A DNA stretch of 64,000 nucleotides from TOLSYN sp963849065. GTDB lineage: Bacteria; Acidobacteriota; Terriglobia; Terriglobales; Acidobacteriaceae. Where the stretch lies: assembly GCA_963849065.1 (NCBI GenBank), contig CAWKFM010000004.1, positions 248,001-312,000 of the forward strand. The letters run 5' to 3'. This document shows positions 34,339-42,599 of this stretch, piece by piece. The position numbers were made by a program, and so were the translations under genes. The notes below the pieces were generated by a model. It did no database searches. It was not told where the DNA came from and saw only the letters and a list, made by a program, of their open reading frames with translations. Each line of letters begins with the position of its first letter. The stretch's first letter is position 1.

Positions 34339-35267
34339 TCGCCGATCCGCTGACCTGGACGTTTGCGCAGCTGGTGAAGGCGCGCAATAAGCGCTATGAC
34401 AGCGGGCGGTCGCCGGTGCGGAGGCTGCGGCTGCCGGTGATCAGCGTGGGAAACCTGAGCGTGGGCGGCAGCGGGAAGACTCCGTTTGTGCAGACGCTGG
34501 GGCGGTGGCTGCGGGCGCAGGGGATTGGGTACGACGTGCTTTCGCGGGGCTATGGGCGGAGCTCGCGCGGGGTGCTGCGGGTGGACGCGGCGGGGCCGGC
34601 GTCGCTCTATGGCGATGAGCCGCTGCTGCTGGCGCGGACCTTGGAGACTCCGGTGTTTGTGGGCGAGGAGCGTTATCTGGCGGGACTGGCGGCCGAGGCG
34701 GCTTCGGGGAATCCGGCGCGGGTGCATATTCTGGACGACGGGTTTCAGCACCGGCAGCTGCATCGGGACTTTGACATTGTGTTGCTGGGGCACGGCGATC
34801 TGCGGGCGAGCCTGCTGCCGTTTGGACGGCTGCGGGAGCCGCTTTCGTCGCTGGAACGGGCCAGTGCGGTGGTGGCTCCGGAGGATTTGGCGGCCTTGCT
34901 GGCCGAGCCTAATGTGTGGCACATCCGGCGGCGGCTGGTGCTGCATGAGCCGGTGGCGACGCGTCCGCTGGCATTTTGCGGACTGGCCCGGCCAAGGCAG
35001 TTCTGGCAGTCGCTGAGCGATATTGGGATTTATCCGGCGGGAACGTATGCGTTCGGCGACCATCACCGGTACACCGCGAAGGACATTGTGCTGCTGAAGC
35101 GGCTGGCGCGCCAGCACGACGCCAACGGCTTTGTAACCACGGAAAAAGACCGGGTGAAGCTGGATGGGCTGGGATTGGAACCGGTGGCGGCTCCGGCACT
35201 GACGATGGAGCTGGAGAACGCCAATGCGCGGTTTACGGGGATGCTGGAGGCCGCGGGGGTGAGGTAG
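34335..35267 (+). CDS. lpxK: Tetraacyldisaccharide 4'-kinase
   Basis: It phosphorylates the 4' position to make lipid IVA. 310 aa. P-loop VGNLSVGGSGKTPFVQTLGR, SRGYGRSSRGVLRVD, the DEP motif (YGDEPLLLAR), EERYLAG, and ILDDGFQHRQLHRDFDIVLL. A hydrophobic N-terminal helix is shorter than in E. coli LpxK. It is translationally coupled to waaA (ATGA overlap), making a Kdo-lipid A module. Confidence 0.95.
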   Translation: MIADPLTWTFAQLVKARNKRYDSGRSPVRRLRLPVISVGNLSVGGSGKTPFVQTLGRWLRAQGIGYDVLSRGYGRSSRGVLRVDAAGPASLYGDEPLLLARTLETPVFVGEERYLAGLAAEAASGNPARVHILDDGFQHRQLHRDFDIVLLGHGDLRASLLPFGRLREPLSSLERASAVVAPEDLAALLAEPNVWHIRRRLVLHEPVATRPLAFCGLARPRQFWQSLSDIGIYPAGTYAFGDHHRYTAKDIVLLKRLARQHDANGFVTTEKDRVKLDGLGLEPVAAPALTMELENANARFTGMLEAAGVR

Positions 35268-35310
35268 AGGTTACATCCCGTCGCAGAGCGCATTGGAGGA
35301 GATTTGAGAG

Positions 35311-35347
35311 TCCCACATTTGCTAACTGCGGCAAATATGGGGCACCT
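35311..35347 (+). repeat. Dispersed hairpin, GGGGCACC-tail family (CATTTGC stem)
   Basis: CCCACATTTGC, loop, GCAAATATGGGGCACCT. Relative to the CATCTGC copies, a C-G pair is replaced by T-A on both arms. It lies between lpxK and coaX. Confidence 0.8.
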
Positions 35348-35381
35348 AGATGGCTGCGGCTGTGTACTATGATGGATCGCT

Positions 35382-36191
35382 ATGCTGCTGGTGCTGGATG
35401 TGGGCAACACGGAGACCGAGGTTGGGCTGTTTCCCATGCGGGGGGACGGGACGGCTGGGCCGGAGTTGGCGGCGCAATGGAGGATTTCGACCTCGCTGAA
35501 GGAGACCGCCGACGAGTACGGGGTGCTGATGCGGCAGCTGTTCGCCATGCGGGAGCTGGAGTTGAGCGCGGTGCGCGGGATTATTGTGGCTTCGGTGGTG
35601 CCGCCGCTGGAGCGGCTGCTGCGGCAGATGAGCGAGCGCTACTTCGGAGTGAAGGCGCTGTTCATCGAGCCGGGGATCAAGACCGGGCTGCCGGTGCACT
35701 ATGACAATCCCGCCGAGGTGGGAGCCGACCGGATTGTGAACGCGGTGGCCGCCTATGAGAAATGCAAGGCGAGCTGCGTGGTGGTGGACTTTGGCACGGC
35801 GACCACGTTCGATGCGGTTTCAGCGCGGGGAGAATACCTGGGCGGAGTGATTGCGCCGGGGATCGGGATTTCGGCCGAAGCGCTGTTTGAGCGAGCGGCA
35901 CGGCTGCCGCGGGTGGAGATCAAACGGCCTCCGCATGTGATTGGCAGCAACACGGTGCACTCGCTGCAGTCGGGACTGTTTTATGGCTACGTGGGGCTGG
36001 TGGATGGAGTTCTGGAACGGATGCTGGGCGAGCTGGGTCCGGTGCGGGTGATTGCCACCGGAGGCATTGCGCCTTTTATTGCCAGCGGCTCGCGTTTTTT
36101 GAGCGAGATTGACGATGCGCTGACGCTGACGGGGCTGAGGATCGTCTGGGAGCGCAACCGGGAACGTGCGCCCTATGGACGCAAGAAGTAA
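35382..36191 (+). CDS. coaX: Type III pantothenate kinase
   Basis: It phosphorylates pantothenate, the first step to coenzyme A, and needs a monovalent cation. 269 aa with the ASKHA motifs LLVLDVGNTETEVGLF, PAEVGADRIVNAVAAYE, VVDFGTATTFDAVSARGEYL and GGVIAPGIGISAEALF. PanB and PanC, which make its substrate, are encoded at 58-61 kb in the same window. No birA precedes it, unlike in many genomes. Confidence 0.95.
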   Translation: MLLVLDVGNTETEVGLFPMRGDGTAGPELAAQWRISTSLKETADEYGVLMRQLFAMRELELSAVRGIIVASVVPPLERLLRQMSERYFGVKALFIEPGIKTGLPVHYDNPAEVGADRIVNAVAAYEKCKASCVVVDFGTATTFDAVSARGEYLGGVIAPGIGISAEALFERAARLPRVEIKRPPHVIGSNTVHSLQSGLFYGYVGLVDGVLERMLGELGPVRVIATGGIAPFIASGSRFLSEIDDALTLTGLRIVWERNRERAPYGRKK

Positions 36192-36210
36192 GGCCGAGCG
36201 GCATCGACCA

Positions 36211-36942
36211 ATGGAACGCTTCACATACTTTTCCGACATTGAAGAGCACTACCAGCGGCGGCGCGGGAGCATTCTCCCCTCGTCTCCGGTGGACTGGTGC
36301 CTGATGGAGACGTGGAAAGAGGCGGGGATTCCGCTGGAGGCGGTGCTGCGCGGCATTGATGCGGCCTTTGACAAATGGGAGCGGCGGTCGAAGAAGACCC
36401 GCAAGGTGAATTCGCTGGCGTATTGCCAGCAGGAGGTGCTGGCAGCGATGGAGGAGCTGCAGGAGGCCGCGCTGGGCTCGACGCGCGACCCGTCGGCCAC
36501 CAGCATCGCCAACGAGGATTTGGCGAGGTATTTTGAGCGCAACGCACAGCAGATGGAGAAGACGCGGCATCCGTCGGCGGAGGTGCGGACGCTGGTGGAT
36601 GAGCAGGCGGCGACGCTAAAGGAGCAGGCGGCGGAACTGGTGCGTATCCCACTCAAGCCAACAACGGGCTTGCCGGGGACCCCGGGCTTGAATGGGCCAC
36701 CCGCGGATTTGGAGGCGCTGGAGCGGCGGATGACGGTGATGGAAGAAAAATTATTTGCCGCGTTGTGGAGCCACGCCAGCGATGAGGAATTGATGGAGGC
36801 GCGGGCGCAGGCCGAGCGGGAACTGGCTCCGTACCGGGGAAAGATGTCTGCGGCGCAGATCGAGCAACTGCTGCGGCAGTATGGGAACAAGCGGCTGCTG
36901 GAACGGCACGGGCTGCCGCGGCTGAGTTTGTTTTATTTGTAG
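36211..36942 (+). CDS. Conserved hypothetical protein carrying an in-frame repeat insertion
   Basis: 243 aa, unrecognised. The N-terminal half (MERFTYFSDIEEHYQRRRGS then PVDWCLMETWKEAGIPLEAV) looks like a compact helical domain. The second half is helical and charged (LEALERRMTVMEEKLFAALW). Between them, about residues 147-165 (IPLKPTTGLPGTPGLNGPPA region) is encoded by a copy of the dispersed hairpin family, so the repeat appears to have landed in frame as a Pro/Gly linker. It starts 19 bp after coaX without a clear ribosome site. Confidence 0.65.
   Translation: MERFTYFSDIEEHYQRRRGSILPSSPVDWCLMETWKEAGIPLEAVLRGIDAAFDKWERRSKKTRKVNSLAYCQQEVLAAMEELQEAALGSTRDPSATSIANEDLARYFERNAQQMEKTRHPSAEVRTLVDEQAATLKEQAAELVRIPLKPTTGLPGTPGLNGPPADLEALERRMTVMEEKLFAALWSHASDEELMEARAQAERELAPYRGKMSAAQIEQLLRQYGNKRLLERHGLPRLSLFYL
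36648..36702 (+). repeat. Dispersed hairpin, GGGCCACC-tail variant, inside a coding sequence
   Basis: CCCACTCAAGCC ... GGGCTTGAATGGGCCACCC. It has the same stem and tail as 47258-47295 but a longer interior that itself holds GGGCTTGCCGGGGACCCC. It is read through by the gene at 36211-36942. Confidence 0.8.
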
Positions 36943-36970
36943 TGAAAGAGCGCTGGGAGCAATGCGAGAG

Positions 36971-37003
36971 TTCCACATGTGGCGGCATGGATAGGGCACC
37001 TGG
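36971..37003 (+). repeat. Dispersed hairpin, GGGGCACC-tail family (degenerate)
   Basis: TTCCACATGTGGCGGCATGG followed by ATAGGGCACCTGG. Only the CCACAT start and the tail are conserved. Confidence 0.5.
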
Positions 37004-37032
37004 GGGAGCAAAATCAGAAGCAAGGTCAACTT

Positions 37033-37069
37033 CCCCGCCCAAGCAAAGGAAGCTTGAACGGGGCACCCC
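37033..37069 (+). repeat. Dispersed hairpin, GGGGCACC-tail family (CAAGC stem)
   Basis: CCCGCCCAAGC, loop, GCTTGAACGGGGCACCCCC. Outer CCCG/CGGG and inner CAAGC/GCTTG pair. Confidence 0.75.
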
Positions 37070-37173
37070 CCTCAGCGGTGGAGGGATTGGATGGACTGCC
37101 TTGGCCCGCCCTCGAATTGACTCATTCGGAATGGGCGCTTTCTTCTGCGGGGTGAAACCGCTATCCTCAGAGA

Positions 37174-38601
37174 GTGCAGTTCACTATAGAAAAACTCATC
37201 TACGGCGGAGACGGGCTTGCCCGCATTCCTGCCAGTGGCGACGAACGGCGTGGGAAGACCGTCTTCGTGCCTTATGTATTACCCGGCGAAGTGGTGGAAG
37301 CCACGGTGGTGGAGGAGCGCAAGGGATTTACGCGCGCTCAGCTGGTGGAGGTGCTGAAGCCTTCGACGGCGCGCATTACGCCGCGCTGCCAGTACTTTGG
37401 AGTGTGCGGCGGCTGCCACTATCAGCATTCCGACTACACGGCGCAGCTGGAAGACAAGCGGCAGATTCTGCAGGAGACGATTCTGCGCGGGGCCAAGGTG
37501 AGCCTGCCGCAGATCGAGGTGCACTCGGGCGATCCCTATGGCTTCCGCAACCGGACGCGGATGAAGATTGAGGTTGGCGAGTCGAGTACGGACGGAGACG
37601 CTGGGTCGGGTACGCGGCAAGCCGCTCCGGCCGCGGGCGCTGGGCCGGCCGCAGGCGCTGGGTTTGCGCTGGGCTACTACCGCCATGGCTCGCACGAGCT
37701 GGAGGCGGTTCGCGAGTGCCCGATCAGCTCGCCGCTGATCAACCGGGCGATTGGCGCGATGTGGGAGCTGGCGGCGGAGGCGATGCAGTATCCTTCGCTG
37801 CGCGAGGTTCAGTTCTTTGCCAACCACGATGACAGCGAGCTGCTGGTGGAGCTGTTTATTCATCATGCGACTACGCCGGTGCTGCTGAAGAACTTTGCCA
37901 AACTGCTGCGCGAGCGGATGCCGGAGATTGCCGGGGTTGCGGTGTTTGCCAGCGCCAGCGGAGCGGTGGGCAGCAAGGCCACGGACGAGGATATGGAGGA
38001 CGGGAACCTGGAGAGCTCGCGGCGGCTGAGCCGGGCGGGAGTTCCGTATATTGATGGGGCAACGAGCCTGATGTATCAGGTGGGCGGGCACGGCTACCGG
38101 GTTTCGGCGGGGTCGTTCTTCCAGACCAACCGCTTTTTGGCCGCGAAGCTGGTGGAACTGGTGACGGCCAACCGGAGCGGACGGGCGGCGCTGGATCTGT
38201 ATGCCGGAGTGGGACTGTTCACGCTGCCGATGTCGCGGCACTTTGAGCGGATTACCTCGGTGGAAATTGCGCAGAATTCCTATGACGACCTGGCGGCCAA
38301 CGCGGCGGTGCCGCACATCCAGGCAGTGCACAGCACGTCCGAGGATTACCTGAACGCGGCGCGCGGCCGATGGGACTATGCGATTGTTGATCCGCCACGG
38401 GCAGGACTGGGCGAGCGGGCGGCGAAGCGGCTGGGCGAGCTGGGGATTCCGCGGCTGGCCTATGTTTCGTGCGATCCGGCGACGCTGGCCCGCGATCTGG
38501 TGACGCTGCTGGCGTCCGGATACAAAGTTGAGGAAGCGCATCTGGTGGATCTGTTTCCGCAGACCTATCATATGGAAACCGTTTTGCATTTGGCGCGGTA
38601 G
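37174..38601 (+). CDS. RlmD/RumA-type RNA (uracil-5-)-methyltransferase
   Basis: It methylates a uracil in rRNA or tRNA using SAM. 475 aa. An N-terminal TRAM-like domain (GGDGLARIP..GKTVFVPYVLPGEVVE) precedes a 4Fe-4S Cys cluster (CQYFGVCGGCHYQH) and then the methyltransferase fold. That fold has LDLYAGVGLFTLPMSRHFER, the catalytic region DYAIVDPPRAGLGERAAKRL and the nucleophile YVSCDPATLARDL. About residues 143-165 are Gly/Ala/Pro-rich and derive from a family-2 repeat (37600-37645) read in frame. Whether it is RlmD, RlmC or TrmA cannot be settled by eye. GTG start. Confidence 0.88.
   Translation: MQFTIEKLIYGGDGLARIPASGDERRGKTVFVPYVLPGEVVEATVVEERKGFTRAQLVEVLKPSTARITPRCQYFGVCGGCHYQHSDYTAQLEDKRQILQETILRGAKVSLPQIEVHSGDPYGFRNRTRMKIEVGESSTDGDAGSGTRQAAPAAGAGPAAGAGFALGYYRHGSHELEAVRECPISSPLINRAIGAMWELAAEAMQYPSLREVQFFANHDDSELLVELFIHHATTPVLLKNFAKLLRERMPEIAGVAVFASASGAVGSKATDEDMEDGNLESSRRLSRAGVPYIDGATSLMYQVGGHGYRVSAGSFFQTNRFLAAKLVELVTANRSGRAALDLYAGVGLFTLPMSRHFERITSVEIAQNSYDDLAANAAVPHIQAVHSTSEDYLNAARGRWDYAIVDPPRAGLGERAAKRLGELGIPRLAYVSCDPATLARDLVTLLASGYKVEEAHLVDLFPQTYHMETVLHLAR
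37600..37645 (+). repeat. Family-2 repeat (GGGTACGCGGCA) inside RNA methyltransferase gene
   Basis: GCTGGGTCGGGTACGCGGCA, then AGCCGCTCCGGCC and GCGGGCGCTGGG. It is translated in frame as SGTRQAAPAAGAGPAAGAG. Confidence 0.75.
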
Positions 38602-38612
38602 CGCCGGGGCTA

Positions 38613-38661
38613 GGCGTCGGGTACGCGGCGACAGATGCCGCTCCGGTCGCTGACGCCCGCT
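38613..38661 (+). repeat. Family-2 repeat between methyltransferase and yciI genes
   Basis: GGCGTCGGGTACGCGGC...GATGCCGCTCCGG...GACGCC. The inner GCGGC/GCCGC and outer GGCGTC/GACGCC arms are nested palindromes. Confidence 0.75.
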
Positions 38662-38679
38662 AGGCAAGGAGAATAGAAA

Positions 38680-38973
38680 ATGTACGGACTGGTTCTGATT
38701 CGTTACCGGCTGCCGTTGGAAGAGGTGGTGAAGGCCACCGAGGAACATCGCGCGTATCTAAAGGAGCTGAAGGCCAAAGGAGTTCTGCTGGCCGCGGGGC
38801 CGTTTGATCCGCGGACGGGAGGCGCGTTTCTGGTGCGGGTTCCCACGGAGAACGCGCAGGGGGCGCTGACGGCGGTGCGCGACGGCGATCCGTTTTTCAA
38901 AAAGGGCGTGGCGAACTACGAGCTGGTTGCGTGGAATGTGGTGATCGGCAACGAAGAGCTGGACAAGCTGTAA
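38680..38973 (+). CDS. YciI-family protein
   Basis: 97 aa, ferredoxin-like fold. YGLVLIRYRLPLEEVVKATE then HRAYLKELKAKGVLLAAGPF shows the conserved His and the GPF motif of YciI-like proteins; GDPFFKKGVANYELVAW is also typical. Members are small dimeric enzymes or ligand binders of mostly unknown reaction. AAGGAGAAT precedes the ATG. Confidence 0.9.
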   Translation: MYGLVLIRYRLPLEEVVKATEEHRAYLKELKAKGVLLAAGPFDPRTGGAFLVRVPTENAQGALTAVRDGDPFFKKGVANYELVAWNVVIGNEELDKL

Positions 38974-39020
38974 GGGCAGGCATAGTCCTGATGGGTTTCG
39001 TCACCGCCAGGATCCAAAAA

Positions 39021-39056
39021 CCCACATCTGCTAAATACGGCAGATGTGGGGCACCT
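39021..39056 (+). repeat. Dispersed hairpin, GGGGCACC-tail family (best perfect copy)
   Basis: CCCACATCTGC / GCAGATGTGGG pair perfectly over 11 bp, followed by GGCACCT. The tail ends 2 bp before the ATG of the comEC remnant, so its GGGG could act as the ribosome site. Confidence 0.85.
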
Positions 39057-39057
39057 G

Positions 39058-39738
39058 ATGGCTGAGGCGCAGGCCAATCCGGACACCGCTGGCCTGCGCC
39101 GTCCTCCGGCGGCTCCGCTGTTTGCCGCGACGCTCGCCTTCTTCGGCGGAATTCTACTTCAAACTTATTGCTACAAACCGGCGGCGCTGTATCTGCTGTG
39201 CACGGTTGGGCTGATGATGTGCGGCGCGGCGGCGCTACGCTATGTCTGCGGCGCGCGCGGCGCACGGCTGGTCCACTGCGGGGCGGTGCTGGCGTTTTTG
39301 CCGGCGGGGGCGCTGCTGACGGCGGCGCCGTCTCTGCTGAAATACTCTGGAGGCGAGAGTGTGCTGGACCGGATTGCCGGGCTATGGACGGAGCCGTATG
39401 CGGGGCTGTTCCAGGCGATGGTGCTGAGCGAGCGCGGACTGGTGTCGCACGACGAGCGGCTGGAGTTCCAGCGCAGCGGGACGTTTCACCTGCTGGTGGT
39501 GAGCGGGATGAACGTGGCGGTATTTGCGGTGTTTTTGCTGTGGCTGATGCGATGGCTGCGGCTGCGGCAGGAGTACGCGGTGATCTCGGCGGGAATCCGC
39601 AACCCGTTTCATCATCCGCGTCCGGAGGTGATCGAGCGGCTGGCGGAGCACCAGGCCAAGACCTACCGCACGGATTGGTTTGGGCCGGTGACGTTTTATA
39701 TGGACGCGGCAGGGGTTCATCCGAACGTGGCGCGGTAA
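39058..39738 (+). pseudogene. comEC: Collapsed comEC (DNA-uptake channel) remnant, internal deletion
   Basis: 226 aa. Residues 1-175 match the N-terminal part of ComEC: membrane helices, an OB-like remnant, then GLVSHDERLEFQRSGTFHLL and VVSGMNVAVFAVFL, the start of the competence domain. Residues 176-226 (ISAGIRNPFHHPRPEVIERL then YRTDWFGPVTFY) match the extreme C-terminus of its metallo-beta-lactamase-like domain. ComEC is normally about 700-850 aa, so some 500-600 residues are missing while the frame is kept. It cannot form the channel; a leftover or novel short protein remains. Confidence 0.75.
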
Positions 39739-39764
39739 GGTCTGGGAAGAAATGCAAGTTTGAC

Positions 39765-39793
39765 TTGACAAGATACCGTAATTCTACAAATAT
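39765..39793 (+). promoter_or_regulatory. Candidate promoter of the ars cluster, leaderless layout
   Basis: TTGACA, a 17-bp spacer, AAATAT. The predicted start falls at or next to the arsR ATG (39800) and no ribosome site exists. The -10 and start region is where ArsR would be expected to bind. Confidence 0.5.
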
Positions 39794-39799
39794 CGAAGT

Positions 39800-40156
39800 A
39801 TGCCGGTAATCTCAAACAAAAAAAAATTGGGAAATGTGACCAAGTACGCCGACCGGTTCGCGGCGATGGGCACCGAAGCGCGCCTGCGCATCATGCAATT
39901 GCTGCTGTCGGCGCATCCCGAGGGCATGGTGGTGGGCGATGTGCAGGCGGAGCTGGAGATTCCGAGTTCCACGCTCTCGCATCATCTGGAGAAGCTGAAG
40001 AACGAAGGGCTGGTAAACGTGCGCCGCGAAGGCACGTTTTTGCGCTACACGGCCAACACGGAGGCTCTGCAGGAGCTGCTGCAATTCCTTTACGCCGAGT
40101 GCTGCACACGAAACAAGGCAGTGAAACCGCGGGACGTGGTTCAGATTTGCAAGTGA
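39800..40156 (+). CDS. arsR: ArsR-family metalloregulator
   Basis: 118 aa winged-helix repressor. AMGTEARLRIMQLLLSAHPE, the recognition helix IPSSTLSHHLEKLKNEGLVN and the wing VRREGTFLRYTANTE are clear. The arsenite-binding CVC of classic ArsR is absent. Instead a C-terminal YAECCT holds vicinal cysteines, as in other arsenic-responding members. It heads the arsM-acr3-arsC cluster and should repress it until As(III) binds. Confidence 0.92.
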   Translation: MPVISNKKKLGNVTKYADRFAAMGTEARLRIMQLLLSAHPEGMVVGDVQAELEIPSSTLSHHLEKLKNEGLVNVRREGTFLRYTANTEALQELLQFLYAECCTRNKAVKPRDVVQICK

Positions 40157-40168
40157 GGAGCAAGCATC

Positions 40169-41001
40169 GTGAGTGACGGCAATATCAAAGACATTGTGAA
40201 GGAAAAATATGGACAGGCGGCGCTGCGGGTGACCACGGGCGGAAGCTGTTGCTGCGGCGCATCGGCGGCCCTGGATGGTTGCTGCGACCCGATTACCTCG
40301 AACCTATATAACCTATATGACGCCGCGCAAACCGGCGACCTGCCGGCGGAAGCCGTCCTGGCTTCACTGGGATGCGGCAACCCCACGGCACTGGCGGAGC
40401 TGCATGCGGGAGAAGTTGTGCTTGACCTGGGCTCGGGCGGGGGCATTGACGTGCTGCTTTCGGCGCGGCGAGTGGGGCCGACCGGCAAGGCCTGGACATG
40501 ACGGATGAAATGCTGGCGCTGGCCGAGGCGAACAAGCGCAAAGCGGGCGCGGAAAACGTCGAGTTCCTCAAGGGGGAAATCGAACAGATTCCCCTGCCGG
40601 ACAACTCGGTGGACGTGATTATTTCCAACTGCGTGATCAATCTTTCGGCAGACAAGGACCGTGTGTTGCGCGAGGCGTTCCGGGTGCTGAAGCCGGGCGG
40701 GCGCTTTGCGGTTTCCGATGTCGTAACCCGGGGCGAGATCACTCCGGAGATACGCCGGAGCGTGATGCTTTGGGTGGGATGCGTGGCGGGAGCGCTGGAG
40801 GATCACGAGTATCGCAGCAAACTTTCTGCGGCGGGATTTGGGGGGATAGACATTGAGCCGACGCGGATCTATCGCGTGGAAGATGCGCGGAAGTTTCTCT
40901 CGGCGGAGGGCATCGACGTGGAGGTGATCGCACCCCAGGTGGATGGCAAATTCATGAGCGCTTTTATCCGGGCCACCAAGCCTGCGGGGCGCGTCGGCTA
41001 G
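40169..41001 (+). pseudogene. arsM: Arsenite methyltransferase ArsM, frameshifted into two frames
   Basis: It would methylate As(III) with SAM. Part 1 (40169-40501, GTG start after GAGGAG) has the Cys cluster GGSCCCGASAALDGCCDP and SAM motif VVLDLGSGGGIDVLLSARRV. It ends at GKAWT-stop. Part 2 (40498-41001, other frame) continues with MTDEMLALAEANKRKAGAEN, NCVINLSADKDRVLREAFRV and VGCVAGALEDHEY. Homologues read GK-(A-Y)-GLDMTDEML here, so 1, 4 or 7 bases are missing near 40490. The two frames overlap as ATGA, so coupled translation of two halves cannot be excluded. Confidence 0.85.
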
Positions 41002-41046
41002 CCCCGCCAAAGCTGGCTGATTCACACGAGAGGAGAGTTCGAAAGC

Positions 41047-42156
41047 ATGGCTAAATCTGCGGCTCGTGGTTTGGGATTTATTGATCGCTATCTTACGGCC
41101 TGGATCTTCGCGGCGATGGCGCTGGGCGTGGTTTCCGGCTGGCTGGTGCCGGGAATCGTTCCGTTTCTGAATCGGCTCAGCATCGGCACAACGTCCATTC
41201 CCATCGCCATCGGGCTCATGGTGATGATGTATCCGCCGTTCACGAAAGTGCGGTACGAAGAGTTGCACCTGGTCTTCCGCGACAAGGCCATCCTGCTGCT
41301 GTCGCTCGTCCAGAACTGGGTGATCGGGCCGATCCTCATGTTTGTGCTGGCAGTGGTGTTCCTGCGCGGCTACCCGGAATACATGGCGGGACTGATCATG
41401 ATCGGGCTGGCGCGCTGTATCGCCATGGTCATTGTGTGGAACGAGCTGGCCAAGGGAGACACGCAATACGCCGCCGGGCTGGTGGCGTTTAACTCGCTCT
41501 TCCAGGTGTTCTTTTACTCCGTCTATGCCTGGATATTCATCACCGTTCTCCCCGCCAAACTTGGGCTCCACAGCACGATCGTCAACGTCTCCATCGGGGA
41601 AATTGCGAAGAGCGTGTTCATCTATCTCGGAGTTCCATTTCTGGCCGGGCTCGCCACGCGCGCCGTGCTACTTCGCATTAAGAGTCGCGAATGGTATGAG
41701 CGCGCTTTTGTGCCCAGAGTGAGCCCGCTGACTTTGATCGCACTGCTGTTCACAATTGTGGTGATGTTTTCGTTGAAAGGCGAATACATCGTGCGTCTGC
41801 CGCTGGACGTGGTGCGCATCGCGGTACCGCTGCTGATTTATTTCGTCATCATGTTCCTGGTTTCCTTTTTCATGGGCTGGAAGCTGGGAGCCGGGTACGG
41901 CAGAACGACCACGCTGGCGTTTACGGCGGCCTCCAACAATTTCGAGCTTGCCATCGCGGTTGCGGTTTCGGTCTTCGGGATCAATTCAGGAGCGGCGTTT
42001 GCAGCGGTGATCGGGCCCCTGGTGGAAGTGCCGGTGATGATCGCGCTGGTGAACGTCGCGTTCTACTTCCAGCGCAGGTATTTTCAGCTGCCGGAAGGGG
42101 CTCAGCCGGCCGTGGTCTGCTGCATCGCGCAAAGCGAGGGAAACCATGAGCGATAA
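41047..42156 (+). CDS. acr3: ACR3-family arsenite efflux permease
   Basis: It exports As(III) across the inner membrane using the proton gradient. 369 aa with about ten membrane segments. Family marks are GLARCIAMVIVWNELAKGDT, which holds the essential Cys, FNSLFQVFFYSVYAWIFITV, and FTAASNNFELAIAVAVSVFG. AGGAGAG lies 9 nt before the ATG. It overlaps arsC by 11 bp. Confidence 0.96.
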   Translation: MAKSAARGLGFIDRYLTAWIFAAMALGVVSGWLVPGIVPFLNRLSIGTTSIPIAIGLMVMMYPPFTKVRYEELHLVFRDKAILLLSLVQNWVIGPILMFVLAVVFLRGYPEYMAGLIMIGLARCIAMVIVWNELAKGDTQYAAGLVAFNSLFQVFFYSVYAWIFITVLPAKLGLHSTIVNVSIGEIAKSVFIYLGVPFLAGLATRAVLLRIKSREWYERAFVPRVSPLTLIALLFTIVVMFSLKGEYIVRLPLDVVRIAVPLLIYFVIMFLVSFFMGWKLGAGYGRTTTLAFTAASNNFELAIAVAVSVFGINSGAAFAAVIGPLVEVPVMIALVNVAFYFQRRYFQLPEGAQPAVVCCIAQSEGNHER

Positions 42157-42583
42157 GAGGCGAGTGCTGATTCTGTGCACCGGGAATTCGGCGCGCAGCC
42201 AGATGGCGGAGGGACTGTTGCGGCAGGACGCAGGGGATCGCTTTGAGGTGGAGAGCGCGGGCATCCGGCCCAGCGCGGTGCGCGCGGAGGCGATTGCGGC
42301 GATGCGCGAAGTGGGAATCGATATCTCCGGCCACCGCTCGAAGTCCGTGGAGGAGTTCGCGGGGCAGAGCTTCGACGTCGTCATCACCGTGTGCGACAGC
42401 GCACGCGAAACGTGTCCGGTGTTTTTCGGTTCGGCGAAGAGGCTTCACCACAGCTTTGAAGACCCGGCGGCGCTCGACGGCTCCGAGGAAGAACGGCTGG
42501 CGGCATTCCGGCGGGTGCGCGACCAGTTGCGCGCCTATCTGGGCGAGTTCGCACAGCGAGAAAGCGCCGGGAGCCGATCGTAG
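42146..42583 (+). CDS. arsC: Arsenate reductase, LMW-phosphatase type
   Basis: It reduces As(V) to As(III) for export by Acr3, recharged by thioredoxin. 145 aa. The P-loop LILCTGNSARSQMAEGLL contains the nucleophilic Cys, and VITVCDSARETCPVFF holds the two Cys of the relay. ISGHRSKSVEEFAGQSFDVV is also typical. It is the last gene of the ars cluster. Confidence 0.95.
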   Translation: MSDKRRVLILCTGNSARSQMAEGLLRQDAGDRFEVESAGIRPSAVRAEAIAAMREVGIDISGHRSKSVEEFAGQSFDVVITVCDSARETCPVFFGSAKRLHHSFEDPAALDGSEEERLAAFRRVRDQLRAYLGEFAQRESAGSRS

Positions 42584-42599
42584 GATTACGACAGGCGGG

